DNA of 64,000 nucleotides from SMWC01 sp964466315 (GTDB lineage: Bacteria; Pseudomonadota; Gammaproteobacteria; Steroidobacterales; Rariloculaceae), in contig CAYXNS010000005.1 in NCBI GenBank assembly GCA_964466315.1, forward strand, positions 19,411 through 83,410, written 5' to 3'. Position numbers and translations under genes: made by a program. Positions 17,258 through 25,776 of this stretch are shown one piece after another; the first letter of the stretch is position 1, and every line of letters starts with the position of its first letter. The notes under the pieces are model-generated. The model ran no database searches, was not told the DNA's origin, and saw only the letters and a program-made list of their open reading frames with translations.

Positions 17258-18300
17258 TGCTTATGCATTACACAAGGACATTGGCAGGCGCCGCATACAT
17301 AACCCTGGTCGGGGCACCGGCTGTGACCAACGCCCATCATTCCAACGCACCGCATTACGACCGCGACCGGCCGATCACGATCGAAGGCATCGTCGCGGAA
17401 TTCGAGTTCGTTAATCCGCACGCGTTCCTGCACATCGCGGCCGTGGACGAGAACGGCCGGGAAGTCGTCTGGGCCTGCGAGCTGCAAACGGCGAATACCC
17501 TCAGGCGCCAGGGCTGGACAAGAGAGCAGTTCGTTCCCGGGCAGGAGTTCACCGTTTCAGGAGTTGCCGCCAAGCGAGATCCGCTCGGGTGTTCGTTCAC
17601 GGGAGCCGTCATGGCCGACGGGACTATCGTTGGACGCGGCGGCGAAATCACCGTGTCGGGGGCTGTCGATGAAGCGGAACGTGTCGCTTACCTCGACGGC
17701 GGTATCCCGAACCTCGCCGGACCCTGGATGCGCGACCGGCGCCGCAGGCAGGGCGGACCGGGGCCAGGCTCGGCGCTGCCGGGAGAAGAGCGCATGACGG
17801 CGGCCGGCCTGGCGGCTAACGAGACCTACGATGACCGTTTTGACGATCCCTCGTTCGAGTGCAGCGCGTCGAGCATCTCGCGCGCCTGGGGTGAGCCCGG
17901 AACACCGACCGACATCGAGCAAACGGAAGACAGCGTCGTCATCCGCCACGAGTACATGGATACGGTACGGACGATTCGCCTGGCCCGCGAGCACGAAGAC
18001 AATCTGACGCCTCGGCCTTACGGGCACTCGATCGGCTGGTACGAAGGCTCGACGCTCGTCATCGATACGATCGGCTTCGAGTCCGGCGTGCTCACGCCGC
18101 ACCCGGGCATACTGCACAGCGACGCATTGCATACTGTCGAGCGGATCACGGTCAACCCCGACGATCCCTCACTGGACCTCGAGTGGACGGCCGAGGATTC
18201 GAATTACTTCAAGGTGCCGGTCACGGGCAGCAATCACTACATCGAGTCGCTGCATCCCGTGACCGACTACGACTGCACGCCGGGGAAATCCAGCAGATAG
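17257..18300 (+). CDS. DUF6152-type exported protein
   Basis: A 347-residue protein with a signal peptide (cleavage near TNA|HHS). The mature N-terminus HHSNAPHYDRDRPITIEG and the motif EFVNPHAFLHI are characteristic of the DUF6152 family, a small OB-like domain (about 28-120). The C-terminal two thirds (about 145-345) is a second region with DTIGFESGVLTPHPG and YGHSIGWYEGSTLVIDTIGF. That pattern is common in exported proteins of steroid/aromatic-degrading proteobacteria. The His-rich mature terminus could bind metal. It overlaps the stop of the Tat AKR-like gene by one base. Function is unknown. Confidence 0.75.
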   Translation: MLMHYTRTLAGAAYITLVGAPAVTNAHHSNAPHYDRDRPITIEGIVAEFEFVNPHAFLHIAAVDENGREVVWACELQTANTLRRQGWTREQFVPGQEFTVSGVAAKRDPLGCSFTGAVMADGTIVGRGGEITVSGAVDEAERVAYLDGGIPNLAGPWMRDRRRRQGGPGPGSALPGEERMTAAGLAANETYDDRFDDPSFECSASSISRAWGEPGTPTDIEQTEDSVVIRHEYMDTVRTIRLAREHEDNLTPRPYGHSIGWYEGSTLVIDTIGFESGVLTPHPGILHSDALHTVERITVNPDDPSLDLEWTAEDSNYFKVPVTGSNHYIESLHPVTDYDCTPGKSSR

Positions 18301-18690
18301 AAGACGCGTTACGGCGCGAGCAGTGGCATGCTCTCGACTTGCCATGCCCAATGGCATGACGACACAATGAGTTCGGACTCTCTCAGTTTGGTTGGTACCG
18401 CTATAGGGGGCAGGTCGAGAGCCGCTGGTTGTTCTTTCAGCGTTCTCGTGATGATCGAAGATCGCATGGGTGGGATCAAGTGCTCAAGTGCCGCCTGGAC
18501 GGGGCATTCGGAGTGCCGGAGAGCTTGATACGCCCGCTGAGCGCAGTTTAAAGTATTCTCTGGCATCGATCCGATAACAAGAGCGAACGGCCAGCAACCG
18601 ACGCTTGTTCATAGCCGGGGGAGATAATGTTGAGACTGACGACCACGATCGGTACAGCCGCCCACTGGCGGCACAAAGGGAACGACCGCC
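18301..18690. other. 390-base stretch without a supported gene
   Basis: I see no convincing gene here. The only longer frames (85 aa on minus, 66 aa on plus) have no recognisable motif. The stretch lies in a zone of decayed genes and ends in what seems to be the lost 5' part of the VOC pseudogene (from about 18627). Confidence 0.5.
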
Positions 18691-18949
18691 AACCACATAG
18701 GCTTCTCCGTGCCTGACCTTCACACAACGCTGGCCGAGATTAGAGACGCGGGTTACTCCATAGCGACTCGGGAAGAACTGCCGCCCGCATTCGACGTTGT
18801 CGACGACATCGCATATCGCGGATCCCGGGATCAACATCGCCTTCGATCGCCCGTATACGGTCATCAAGGGGTGCGGCATCACGCGCGCATATCTAACGGA
18901 CCCGTGGGGCGCGTATATCGAGTTGACCGAGAGTCTAGACAATCATTAG
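18691..18949 (+). pseudogene. Frameshifted glyoxalase/VOC-family gene
   Basis: Frame 1 encodes NHIGFSVPDLHTTLAEIRDAGY...FDVVDD, typical of the second half of a VOC (glyoxalase/bleomycin-resistance) protein. Near 18812-18817 the homology moves to frame 2: IADPGINIAF, then ITRAYLTDPWGAYIELTESLDNH and a TAG at 18947. One indel therefore separates two matching halves. The metal-ligand Glu of the family (YIELTE) is still encoded in the shifted part. The 5' end is unclear. Confidence 0.75.
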
Positions 18950-18986
18950 GAACTGAACACTGGATAAAGAGAACTGAGAGGTCAGC

Positions 18987-19148
18987 ATGAACAACACCCT
19001 GAAACTCTCCAGCGCAATCATCGCAGGCACACTCGTCGAGCCATTCGTCTGGGACGCCTACTTCATCTGGAAGCCGGGCGAGCAGATCAACCCTTACGAG
19101 TGCACGCTCGAGGAGTGGGCTTCGCCCGAAAACACACTCACAAACTGA
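18987..19148 (+). CDS. Possible 53-residue protein, function unknown
   Basis: ATG at 18987 has GAGAGG six bases upstream and the frame reads 53 codons to TGA at 19146. The product begins MNNTLKLSSAIIAGTLVEPF and continues with an aromatic, Pro-rich stretch (WDAYFIWKPGEQINPYECT). It might be a small exported peptide or the 5' remnant of a larger lost gene. It follows a pseudogene and lies six bases before the GNAT gene. Confidence 0.4.
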   Translation: MNNTLKLSSAIIAGTLVEPFVWDAYFIWKPGEQINPYECTLEEWASPENTLTN

Positions 19149-19154
19149 TCTCGT

Positions 19155-19652
19155 TTGGCCGCTACCGACGTGTCAAAACTCTCGCTGCGTCCCGCCGAAG
19201 AGCGGGACGTTGGCGTGATCCTCGACTTTATTAGAGAACTGGCAGATTACGAACGCCTGTCGCACGAGGTCGTCACGACCGAGGCGTTGCTGGCCCAGCA
19301 CTTATTCGGCGAGCGCCCCCTCGCCGAGTCAATCATCGCCGAATACGAAGGCGCGCCCGCGGGGTTCGCGTTGTTCTTTCACTCTTTCTCGACGTTTATC
19401 GGAAAGCCCGGGCTTTACCTCGAGGATCTTTACGTCACGCCCGACTTGAGAGGTCGAGGTATCGGCAAGGCGTTGCTCAAGCATCTCGCGCAGCTCGCAC
19501 TCGAGCGCGATTGCGGCCGGGTCGAATGGGCCGTGCTCGATTGGAACGAACCCGCGATCAAGTTCTACGAGGCCATCGGCGCGGCGGCGCTGACGGAGTG
19601 GAACACGTACCGCCTCGCGGGATCGGCGTTACGCAAATTTGTCGGCGACTGA
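19155..19652 (+). CDS. GNAT family N-acetyltransferase
   Basis: A 165-residue single-domain acetyltransferase. The start is uncertain: TTG at 19155 or GTG at 19170 (VSKLSLRPAEERD); neither has a strong ribosome site. The acetyl-CoA-binding motif A is clear (LYLEDLYVTPDLRGRGIGKALLKHL, about residues 94-118), as is motif B (VEWAVLDWNEPAIKFYEAIGA). The closest type is the diamine/thialysine acetyltransferase-like group, because of the LYLEDLYV sequence and length. The actual substrate is not known. The gene ends just before a strong inverted repeat. Confidence 0.88.
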   Translation: MAATDVSKLSLRPAEERDVGVILDFIRELADYERLSHEVVTTEALLAQHLFGERPLAESIIAEYEGAPAGFALFFHSFSTFIGKPGLYLEDLYVTPDLRGRGIGKALLKHLAQLALERDCGRVEWAVLDWNEPAIKFYEAIGAAALTEWNTYRLAGSALRKFVGD

Positions 19653-19668
19653 CTTGCGGCGAAAAAAG

Positions 19669-19707
19669 GGGCCAGATCCCTTTTTCGGTGAAAAAGGGAT
19701 CTGGCCC
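19669..19707. repeat. Perfect 18-bp inverted repeat, dispersed family member and likely terminator
   Basis: Arms GGGCCAGATCCCTTTTTC (19669-19686) and its exact reverse complement (19690-19707) surround GGT. Flanking A- and T-runs make it a bidirectional terminator-like hairpin. The core GGGCCAGATCCC is the same family as the repeats at 10611, 15384 and 25050, here as two facing copies. Confidence 0.85.
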
Positions 19708-19829
19708 TAATTATTTCACGTAGCTTTCTGCGAGCGACAAGGTCGATTAGAATTCTTCTCAAAGAGTTGGTCGACCTTCGCTCCACGCACAGCGCCGGCC
19801 GAGTCACATAGTTTATAAGCGAGCTTAAC

Positions 19830-22193
19830 TTGACGCTTCAAATCGGCCTCGTTCTCGCCATCCTAGTTGTGTCGCTGATGCTATTTGTCAGCGAAAAGCT
19901 CCGGATGGACCTCATCGCACTCATGGTGCTCGGAACGCTCGTCTTGACGGGCCTCGTGACGCCTCCCGAAGCCGTAGCGGGATTCTCTAATGCGGCCGTG
20001 ATCGCCGTCTGGGCCATGTTTATTTTAAGCGACGGCTTAACTCGCACGGGAATCGCCAACGTTATCGGCCATAACGTGCTGTGGCTCGCCGGTCGGAACG
20101 AATCCCGCATGATTGTTGTCATCATGCTCACAGCGGGGACGCTCTCGGCTTTCATGAACAATATCGGCGTCGCCGCATTGATGCTGCCCGTCGTGATCGA
20201 TATCGCGCGACGCACGCGGATTCCCGCGTCACGACTGCTCATGCCGTTGGCCTACGGCAGCCTGCTCGGCGGCCTGACCACGATGATCGGAACGCCGCCG
20301 AACCTGCTCATCAGCAGCTCCCTGGAAGCAGCCGGCGAGGCAACATTCGGCCTGTTCGACTTCACGCCGATCGGCGGCGGTGTGCTCATCGCCGGGACGG
20401 CCTTCGTTGCGTTATTCGGCAGACATCTTCTTCCCCGCAAAAAACCCGAGGGAGAGCTGCAAAGGCACAGTCAACGCAATCTGCGCACCCAGTACGGCCT
20501 GCAGTCACGTGCGTTCGAGATGCGCGTGCCGGAAGACTCGATACTCGTCGGCAAGACGCTGAGCCAGAGCCGAATCGGCGTTGCCACAGGTCTTATCGTG
20601 CTCGCACTCGAGCGCAGCCGCGACACCGAAATCATGCCTTCCCGGCAAGCCGTGCTGCAGGGTAACGACAAGCTGCTCATACAGGGTCGACTCGATCGCT
20701 TTCACGAGTTCCAGCGGTGGAGCGAGCTTGTCATCGAACGCGAGGCGCCGGTGCTGCAGCGCCTCATGGCCGGACAGGTCAAGCTTGTCGAGGTCGCCGT
20801 CGAGGAGAACTCCCCGCTGGTCGCTGAGCTGTTGCACCACTCCGAGTTCCGCAAACGCTACGGCGCCAACGTTCTGGCTATTCGCCGTGACAAGCTCGTC
20901 CGCCGCGCCAACCTCGCTCACGTACCGTTGCGCAGAGGCGATGTACTACTGTTGCAGGCGAGCCCCGATACGGTAGAGGAAATCAAGCGTTCGCCCGAGT
21001 TCGCCGACTGCCGCGAGGTCGATGAGGAGGAGCTCAGCGATGTCTACCGGCTACAGGAGAGAATCTTCGTCGTGCGCGTGCCGCGTGAGTCGCCGCTAGC
21101 AGGCGACACGTTGATGCGCAACCGGCTCGGCGATGCCTTCGATTTCCGCCTGCTGGCGCTGTTTAGAGAGGGCGAACTCAAGATCATGCCCGAGCCCGAC
21201 CAGTCGTTGAAGGGTGGCGACTTGTTATTGATCCAGGGCCGGGAAGAAGATCTCGACGTCCTGCGCGGACTCCAGGAACTCGAGGTCGAACGAGGTGCAC
21301 AACCAAATCTCAACACACTCGAGTCCGAACGCTTGAGCTTGCTCGAAGCCACGCTCGACCCGCGCTCGGCGCTGGCCGGGCAGCCGCTGTCGGAGTTCAG
21401 CTTCCGCGAAAAGTACGGTCTCGAGCTCGTGGCCGTATGGCGAAACGGCGAGGCGATTCGCACGAACCTCGATCAGCTCGTGCTGCAACTCGGTGATGCG
21501 CTGCTGCTGCTCGGCCCAAGGCAGAGACTCGCCGTACTTGAGCGGGACCCGGAATTTCTCGTCCTCACACCCGTGACGCAGAAACCCATCGATACCACGA
21601 AGGCGCCACTCGCAGGCGGAATCATGCTCGCTGTCGTCTCTTCGGTGCTGATCGGGTGGCTGCCGATCTACATCGCGGCGATGATCGGCGCGACGCTCAT
21701 GGTGGTGACTCGCTGTCTGAGTATGGAAGACGCATATCGTGCCATCGATTGGCGCTCGATCTTTCTGATCGCGGGTATGCTGCCGCTCGGTACCGCGATG
21801 CAGCAGACCGGCGCCGCACAGTTTCTTGCCGAGCAAACGATGAATGTCCTGGGGCCATTCGGGCCATGGTGGGTAATCGGCGGACTCTATTTGATTACGG
21901 CGGCCGGCACGATGATCATTCCGACGGCCGCCCTGGTCGTCCTGATGTCGCCGATCGTGCTCTCCGCCAGCGCCGACCTCGGCATCGCACCGCAAACAGC
22001 CATGATGGCCGTCGCCATGGCGGCCTCGGCGAGCTTCACGAGTCCGATCTCGCACCCGGCGAATATTCTCATCATGGGCCCCGGCGGTTACCGCTTCGTC
22101 GATTATTTGAAGGTCGGGCTGCCGTTGACTGTCGTGGTCTTCGTATCCGTGATGGTCTTGCTGCCGATCTTCTGGCCGCTTGCCTCTCCGTAA
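19830..22193 (+). CDS. SLC13-family permease with four TrkA-C (RCK_C) domains
   Basis: A 787-residue membrane transporter beginning at TTG 19830. Hydrophobic helices 1-6 cover about residues 3-200 and the second half about 585-785. The DASS-type motifs FMNNIGVAALMLPVV and GTPPNLLIS are in the first half. Between the halves are four successive TrkA-C regulatory domains (about 228-290, 310-375, 400-465, 490-555), each ending like DKLLIQGRLDRF or DALLLLGPRQRL. Such proteins move anions such as sulfate or carboxylates; the substrate here is not identifiable. Nucleotide or ligand control through the TrkA-C domains is likely. Confidence 0.88.
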   Translation: MTLQIGLVLAILVVSLMLFVSEKLRMDLIALMVLGTLVLTGLVTPPEAVAGFSNAAVIAVWAMFILSDGLTRTGIANVIGHNVLWLAGRNESRMIVVIMLTAGTLSAFMNNIGVAALMLPVVIDIARRTRIPASRLLMPLAYGSLLGGLTTMIGTPPNLLISSSLEAAGEATFGLFDFTPIGGGVLIAGTAFVALFGRHLLPRKKPEGELQRHSQRNLRTQYGLQSRAFEMRVPEDSILVGKTLSQSRIGVATGLIVLALERSRDTEIMPSRQAVLQGNDKLLIQGRLDRFHEFQRWSELVIEREAPVLQRLMAGQVKLVEVAVEENSPLVAELLHHSEFRKRYGANVLAIRRDKLVRRANLAHVPLRRGDVLLLQASPDTVEEIKRSPEFADCREVDEEELSDVYRLQERIFVVRVPRESPLAGDTLMRNRLGDAFDFRLLALFREGELKIMPEPDQSLKGGDLLLIQGREEDLDVLRGLQELEVERGAQPNLNTLESERLSLLEATLDPRSALAGQPLSEFSFREKYGLELVAVWRNGEAIRTNLDQLVLQLGDALLLLGPRQRLAVLERDPEFLVLTPVTQKPIDTTKAPLAGGIMLAVVSSVLIGWLPIYIAAMIGATLMVVTRCLSMEDAYRAIDWRSIFLIAGMLPLGTAMQQTGAAQFLAEQTMNVLGPFGPWWVIGGLYLITAAGTMIIPTAALVVLMSPIVLSASADLGIAPQTAMMAVAMAASASFTSPISHPANILIMGPGGYRFVDYLKVGLPLTVVVFVSVMVLLPIFWPLASP

Positions 22194-22214
22194 CCCTCGC
22201 CGGCGGTCTCGGTC

Positions 22215-22631
22215 AGCCGCACGGTTAGAGCCCTCAGAAGCTTGCCGCAGTGACCCTCTATTTCGCTATGCCAATGACGCCTGTTCAGATAAGCGGGGCC
22301 GTTGAGTTCGTAACCCGCATCGAGCAGGACCAGCGATCCGCTGTCGAGCGGCTCGAGGCCGCCATCGGAGCCGAAGCCAAACGCGGCACGGCGGATCGAA
22401 CAGGCTCTCATATAGAGTCAGGACCACGGGGCGAAGGCATTCGACGACCCGGCCACGCCGGATGACCGAACCACGACGCTGGACATAGAGCTGACCGATG
22501 TGGGGTAACCCACCCGGCTCGGCCAACCAATCACCCGAAGCCCAGCGGCTCGTCGTGAGCATCTTCACGAGCGCCGAGAACACATCGGTGATCGGCGCAG
22601 CAAGCCTCGCCTCATGTCGTTGCCGAAACAC
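22215..22631 (-). pseudogene. Frameshifted SRPBCC-like (polyketide cyclase/START) gene
   Basis: From an ATG at 22631 the first part reads LAAPITDVFSALV, GQLYVQRRGSVIRRGRVVE and VVLTLYESLFDPPCRV. After about 22360-22370 the continuation is in another frame (LEPLDSGSLVLLDAGYEL, then NRRHWHSEIEGHCGKLL). Together they make one SRPBCC-like domain split by a single indel. The end converges on the SLC13 gene, whose 3' end may overlap the lost stop. Confidence 0.65.
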
Positions 22632-22755
22632 AGCCCTTCTCCCTGACGACTTCCCTATCGTCCTAGGAGAACCAACTTAGCGTTGCCACATCCGGGCGAC
22701 CAGTCGCTTAACCGGTCGATAACTGCGGAAACGGCGCTCCGAAAAAACAGGCGGC

Positions 22756-23730
22756 TTACGGCAGGAGTATGGTCGAGCCCGTCGTGCGCCGACCTTCGAG
22801 CGCCCGGTGTGCGTCGGCCGCATCTGCCAACGCAAAGCGCTGACCGATCTCGATCTTGATCTGCCCGCCGCCGACGAGCCCCATAAGCTCAGAAGCGCCC
22901 CATTCGAGATCCTCGCGGGTCGCAATGTAATTCGGTAGCGCGGGACGCGTGACGTAGAGCGATCCCCGCTTTACCAGTTCGAGCAACGGCAGACAGTCCA
23001 CAGCACCCGACGCGTTACCGAAACTCACGAGTAAGCCGCGTGACCTGAGGCAGTCGAGAGAGGTATAGAGCGTGTCCTTGCCGACGGGATCGTACACCAC
23101 GGGAACACCGTCGCCATTCGTGAGTTCTCTGACGCTCGTGACGATGTCGCTGTCGGAGAGAAAGACTTCCTCGCAGCCATGAGCAAGTGCGAGTTCTCGT
23201 TTTTCGTCCGTACTCACGATACCGATGACTCTGGCGCCGAGATGTTTAGCCCATTGCGAGGCGATCGTGCCAACTCCTCCAGCCGCTGCGTAAAGCAGGA
23301 TCCAGTCGCCGGACTGGACTTCATAGGTGCGCCGGAGCAGATACCAGGATGTGAGTCCCTTCAGCATCATCGCCGCTGCCGTCTCGTCCTCGACGTCATC
23401 CGGCAACTTCAGCAGGTGCTTCGCATCCATGACGCATTCTTCGGAGTAGGACTGCGGAGGTGAAGCGTAGGCATAGGTCACGCGATCGCCTGGCGCAACA
23501 TGCTCGACACCCTCGCCAACGGAAACAACGGTGCCGGCCGCTTCGCCACCCAGGCCGCTCGGCAACTGAACAGGATATAGTCCTGTCCGGATGTGGGTGT
23601 CGATGTAGTTCACGCCGATAGCCGTATGCACGACCCGCGCCTGCCCCGGCCCAGGGTCCCCGACTTCTACTTCCACGAACTCCGAATTCTCGGGACCGCC
23701 GAACTCATTTATTCTTATCGCATGTGTCAT
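22756..23730 (-). CDS. NADPH:quinone oxidoreductase (zinc-free MDR family)
   Basis: A 324-residue medium-chain reductase of the E. coli QorA type. It has the N-terminal GroES-like domain (GVNYIDTHIRTGLYP, GGEAAGTVVSVGEGV) and a nucleotide-binding fold with AAAGGVGTIASQWAKHLGARVIG (about 150-172). The zinc-ligand cysteines of alcohol dehydrogenases are absent, as expected for quinone reductases. It would reduce quinones or enones with NADPH in the cytoplasm, protecting against electrophiles. It is divergent from the flavoprotein reductase gene at 23809. Length is typical for the family (about 325). Confidence 0.88.
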   Translation of the reverse strand: MTHAIRINEFGGPENSEFVEVEVGDPGPGQARVVHTAIGVNYIDTHIRTGLYPVQLPSGLGGEAAGTVVSVGEGVEHVAPGDRVTYAYASPPQSYSEECVMDAKHLLKLPDDVEDETAAAMMLKGLTSWYLLRRTYEVQSGDWILLYAAAGGVGTIASQWAKHLGARVIGIVSTDEKRELALAHGCEEVFLSDSDIVTSVRELTNGDGVPVVYDPVGKDTLYTSLDCLRSRGLLVSFGNASGAVDCLPLLELVKRGSLYVTRPALPNYIATREDLEWGASELMGLVGGGQIKIEIGQRFALADAADAHRALEGRRTTGSTILLP

Positions 23731-23808
23731 TTCCGTCCTCTCGCAATATCAGCTGCACCTTGAGCAACTACGTACCGATCTCATCGAGCGGCAACGATAC
23801 AATATCCT

Positions 23809-25023
23809 ATGCCCGAACACTTCATCATCATTGGCGGCGGCCAAGCTGCAGCGCAGGCTGTACAGACGCTGCGCCAGAATAGGTTCGACGGCCGCGTCAC
23901 GATTGTCGGCGAGGAACAGCCGCTACCCTATCAACGCCCGCCCCTGTCGAAGAAATACCTGGCCGGAAAACTCACTGCAGAGCGTTTGGCGTTTCGGCCC
24001 GAAAAGTACTACGAGGACGGCAACGTCACCCTGGAACTCGGCGTACGCGCGGAACTCATAGAGCCTTCGGCTCAACGCATCCAACTCGGCGACGGCCGGG
24101 TTCTCGACTACGACGGACTCATGCTCGCTACCGGCAGCCGCGTCCTGCGGCTCGACATCCCCGGATCGGAACTCGACGGAATTCACTACGTTCGAACGAT
24201 CGCCGATGCTGATGCCATCCGCGCGGAACTCCTGCCCGGGAAACGGCTCGTGATAGTCGGCGCGGGCTACATCGGGCTGGAAGTCGCCTCGATTGCCGCC
24301 GGGCTTGGTGTCGGCGTAACCGTACTCGAGGCAGCGGATCGCGTCATGACGCGCGTTGTCTGCCCCGAGATCGCGGCGTTCTACCACGATTATCACAGCA
24401 ACGCCGGAGTTAAGCTTTATTACGGTACGAGTATCACGGCATTCCGCGGTCAAGATCGTGTCGACGAGGTCGAGACGATCGCCGGCCAGCGGTTCGAGTG
24501 TGACCTCGTCGTCGCCGGTATCGGCATCGAACCGCAGGTGGAACTGGCGAAAGCAGCCGGTCTATATTGCGACGATGGCATACATGTCGATGATTATGCG
24601 CGAACGGCGGATCCGCATATCGTCGCGGCGGGCGACTGTGTGAATCGTCTGTGTCCGTTTACCGGCCGCCGAATCCGACTCGAGTCCGTGCACAACGCGG
24701 TCGAGCAGGCGAAGACCGCTGCGCTGAGTCTATTGGGGGAATCTCATGCATACGCACAGGTGCCGTGGTTCTGGTCCGATCAGTTCGATCTGAAACTTCA
24801 GATCGCCGGACTCTCGGGAGACCATGATCGAGTTGTCGTTCGAGGCAATCCTGACGACGCCAGTTTTTCGGCGTTTTATCTCAGAAGCGGAAAACTTATC
24901 GCCGTAGATGCCGTTAATTCGCCCAGAGATTTCATGGCGGGCAAGCAGCTCATCGCGGCCGAGACGGTCGTCGATGTGGGGCAGTTGGCGGATTCCACCA
25001 CGACTTTGTTCGATCTCATTTAG
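23809..25023 (+). CDS. FAD/NAD-dependent ferredoxin reductase-type oxidoreductase
   Basis: A 404-residue flavoprotein of the rhodocoxin/putidaredoxin reductase group. It has an FAD-binding IIGGGQAAAQAVQTLR at the N-terminus, a second dinucleotide fold VIVGAGYIGLEVASIAA near 146 for NAD(P)H, and the FAD ribityl motif DPHIVAAGDCVN (about 265-276). The C-terminal reductase domain includes VPWFWSDQFDLKLQIAG. Such enzymes pass electrons from NAD(P)H to a [2Fe-2S] ferredoxin that feeds a cytochrome P450 or ring-hydroxylating oxygenase. No ferredoxin or oxygenase gene is next to it, so the partner is elsewhere. Confidence 0.88.
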   Translation: MPEHFIIIGGGQAAAQAVQTLRQNRFDGRVTIVGEEQPLPYQRPPLSKKYLAGKLTAERLAFRPEKYYEDGNVTLELGVRAELIEPSAQRIQLGDGRVLDYDGLMLATGSRVLRLDIPGSELDGIHYVRTIADADAIRAELLPGKRLVIVGAGYIGLEVASIAAGLGVGVTVLEAADRVMTRVVCPEIAAFYHDYHSNAGVKLYYGTSITAFRGQDRVDEVETIAGQRFECDLVVAGIGIEPQVELAKAAGLYCDDGIHVDDYARTADPHIVAAGDCVNRLCPFTGRRIRLESVHNAVEQAKTAALSLLGESHAYAQVPWFWSDQFDLKLQIAGLSGDHDRVVVRGNPDDASFSAFYLRSGKLIAVDAVNSPRDFMAGKQLIAAETVVDVGQLADSTTTLFDLI

Positions 25024-25049
25024 GAGCGGCCGCAAAAAAAAGCGATCCA

Positions 25050-25070
25050 TAAAGGGACCGGGTCCCTTTA
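25050..25070. repeat. Dispersed repeat, palindromic GGGACCGGGTCCC copy
   Basis: Ten-base arms TAAAGGGACC (25050-25059) and GGTCCCTTTA (25061-25070) flank a single G. It lies between two converging genes and can form a hairpin with U-rich tail in both directions. Confidence 0.75.
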
Positions 25071-25092
25071 TTCAGCCCTATTGCGTGGCGGG

Positions 25093-25776
25093 TTACTCTG
25101 CGGCTAGATTGGTCGTGCCCTCGGACCACTGCAGAAAAAGCCGCGCGTCGATGCCCCCGGGGCCCTGTATCCGGTCGAACTCCGAGATCTTATAGCTCTC
25201 GACGGCCGTGCCGCGAAGATTGGCGAAACTGCCCGTCCCACCGGACACGATAGCCGAGCCTTCGTCGCCGGGGCCCGCTGTCGGGCGGTAATTCTTCGGT
25301 CCTTGCCACGGCCTGCCGAGATACCAGACCGGAATCAGTGTCTCTTTCAGGAACGGCCATAGATTACTGTCGGCGCGAATAATAAACGAACCTTCACCCG
25401 GAATCGTCACGAGCCAGTCATCGCCAACGAGAACGCCGCGAGTCAGCATCTCGGTGCTCTCGGAGAACTGGCTGACGCGGCTCGCGATGCCGACAGGTAC
25501 TTCGTCTTGATCATGAAGCACGACGACACTCAGCATCGAGTTACTGATCGTGCTCTCCCACAACTCAGGGATGGCTGCCGGCTGTAACGGTAAGCGTGAT
25601 CGCCCACTATGCGTGATCGCGAGTCCCTCGGTGAAAGGCGAACCGTAAGCAAGCACGCGTGCATTAACGCCGGCGATGACGCCCGAGTCGGCGGTAAATG
25701 GGTTGAAGTAAATCCCGATGAGTACCGGCGCGCAGCCAACGAGAAACCCGAGAACTGTCAGGAGCAGATATCTCAT
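25093..25776 (-). CDS. Exported protein of unknown function, paralogue-like to its upstream neighbour
   Basis: A 227-residue protein that I do not recognise. The N-terminus is a signal peptide or membrane anchor (MRYLLLTVLGFLVGCAPVLIG; a Cys at residue 15 without a clear lipobox). The mature part looks beta-rich. The C-terminal stretch (FANLRGTAVESYKISEF...DARLFLQW) aligns by eye with the end of the preceding gene's product (FEDLIGSYTEGWSISGV...GTINLYT), so the two seem to be related. The start overlaps the stop of that gene by four bases, so they form an operon. Confidence 0.7.
   Translation of the reverse strand: MRYLLLTVLGFLVGCAPVLIGIYFNPFTADSGVIAGVNARVLAYGSPFTEGLAITHSGRSRLPLQPAAIPELWESTISNSMLSVVVLHDQDEVPVGIASRVSQFSESTEMLTRGVLVGDDWLVTIPGEGSFIIRADSNLWPFLKETLIPVWYLGRPWQGPKNYRPTAGPGDEGSAIVSGGTGSFANLRGTAVESYKISEFDRIQGPGGIDARLFLQWSEGTTNLAAE

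Noticed and set aside
18309..18566. 85-residue minus-strand frame in the stretch without genes
   Set aside because: No recognised motif, no strong ribosome site and it lies in a decayed zone, so it is not called as a gene.
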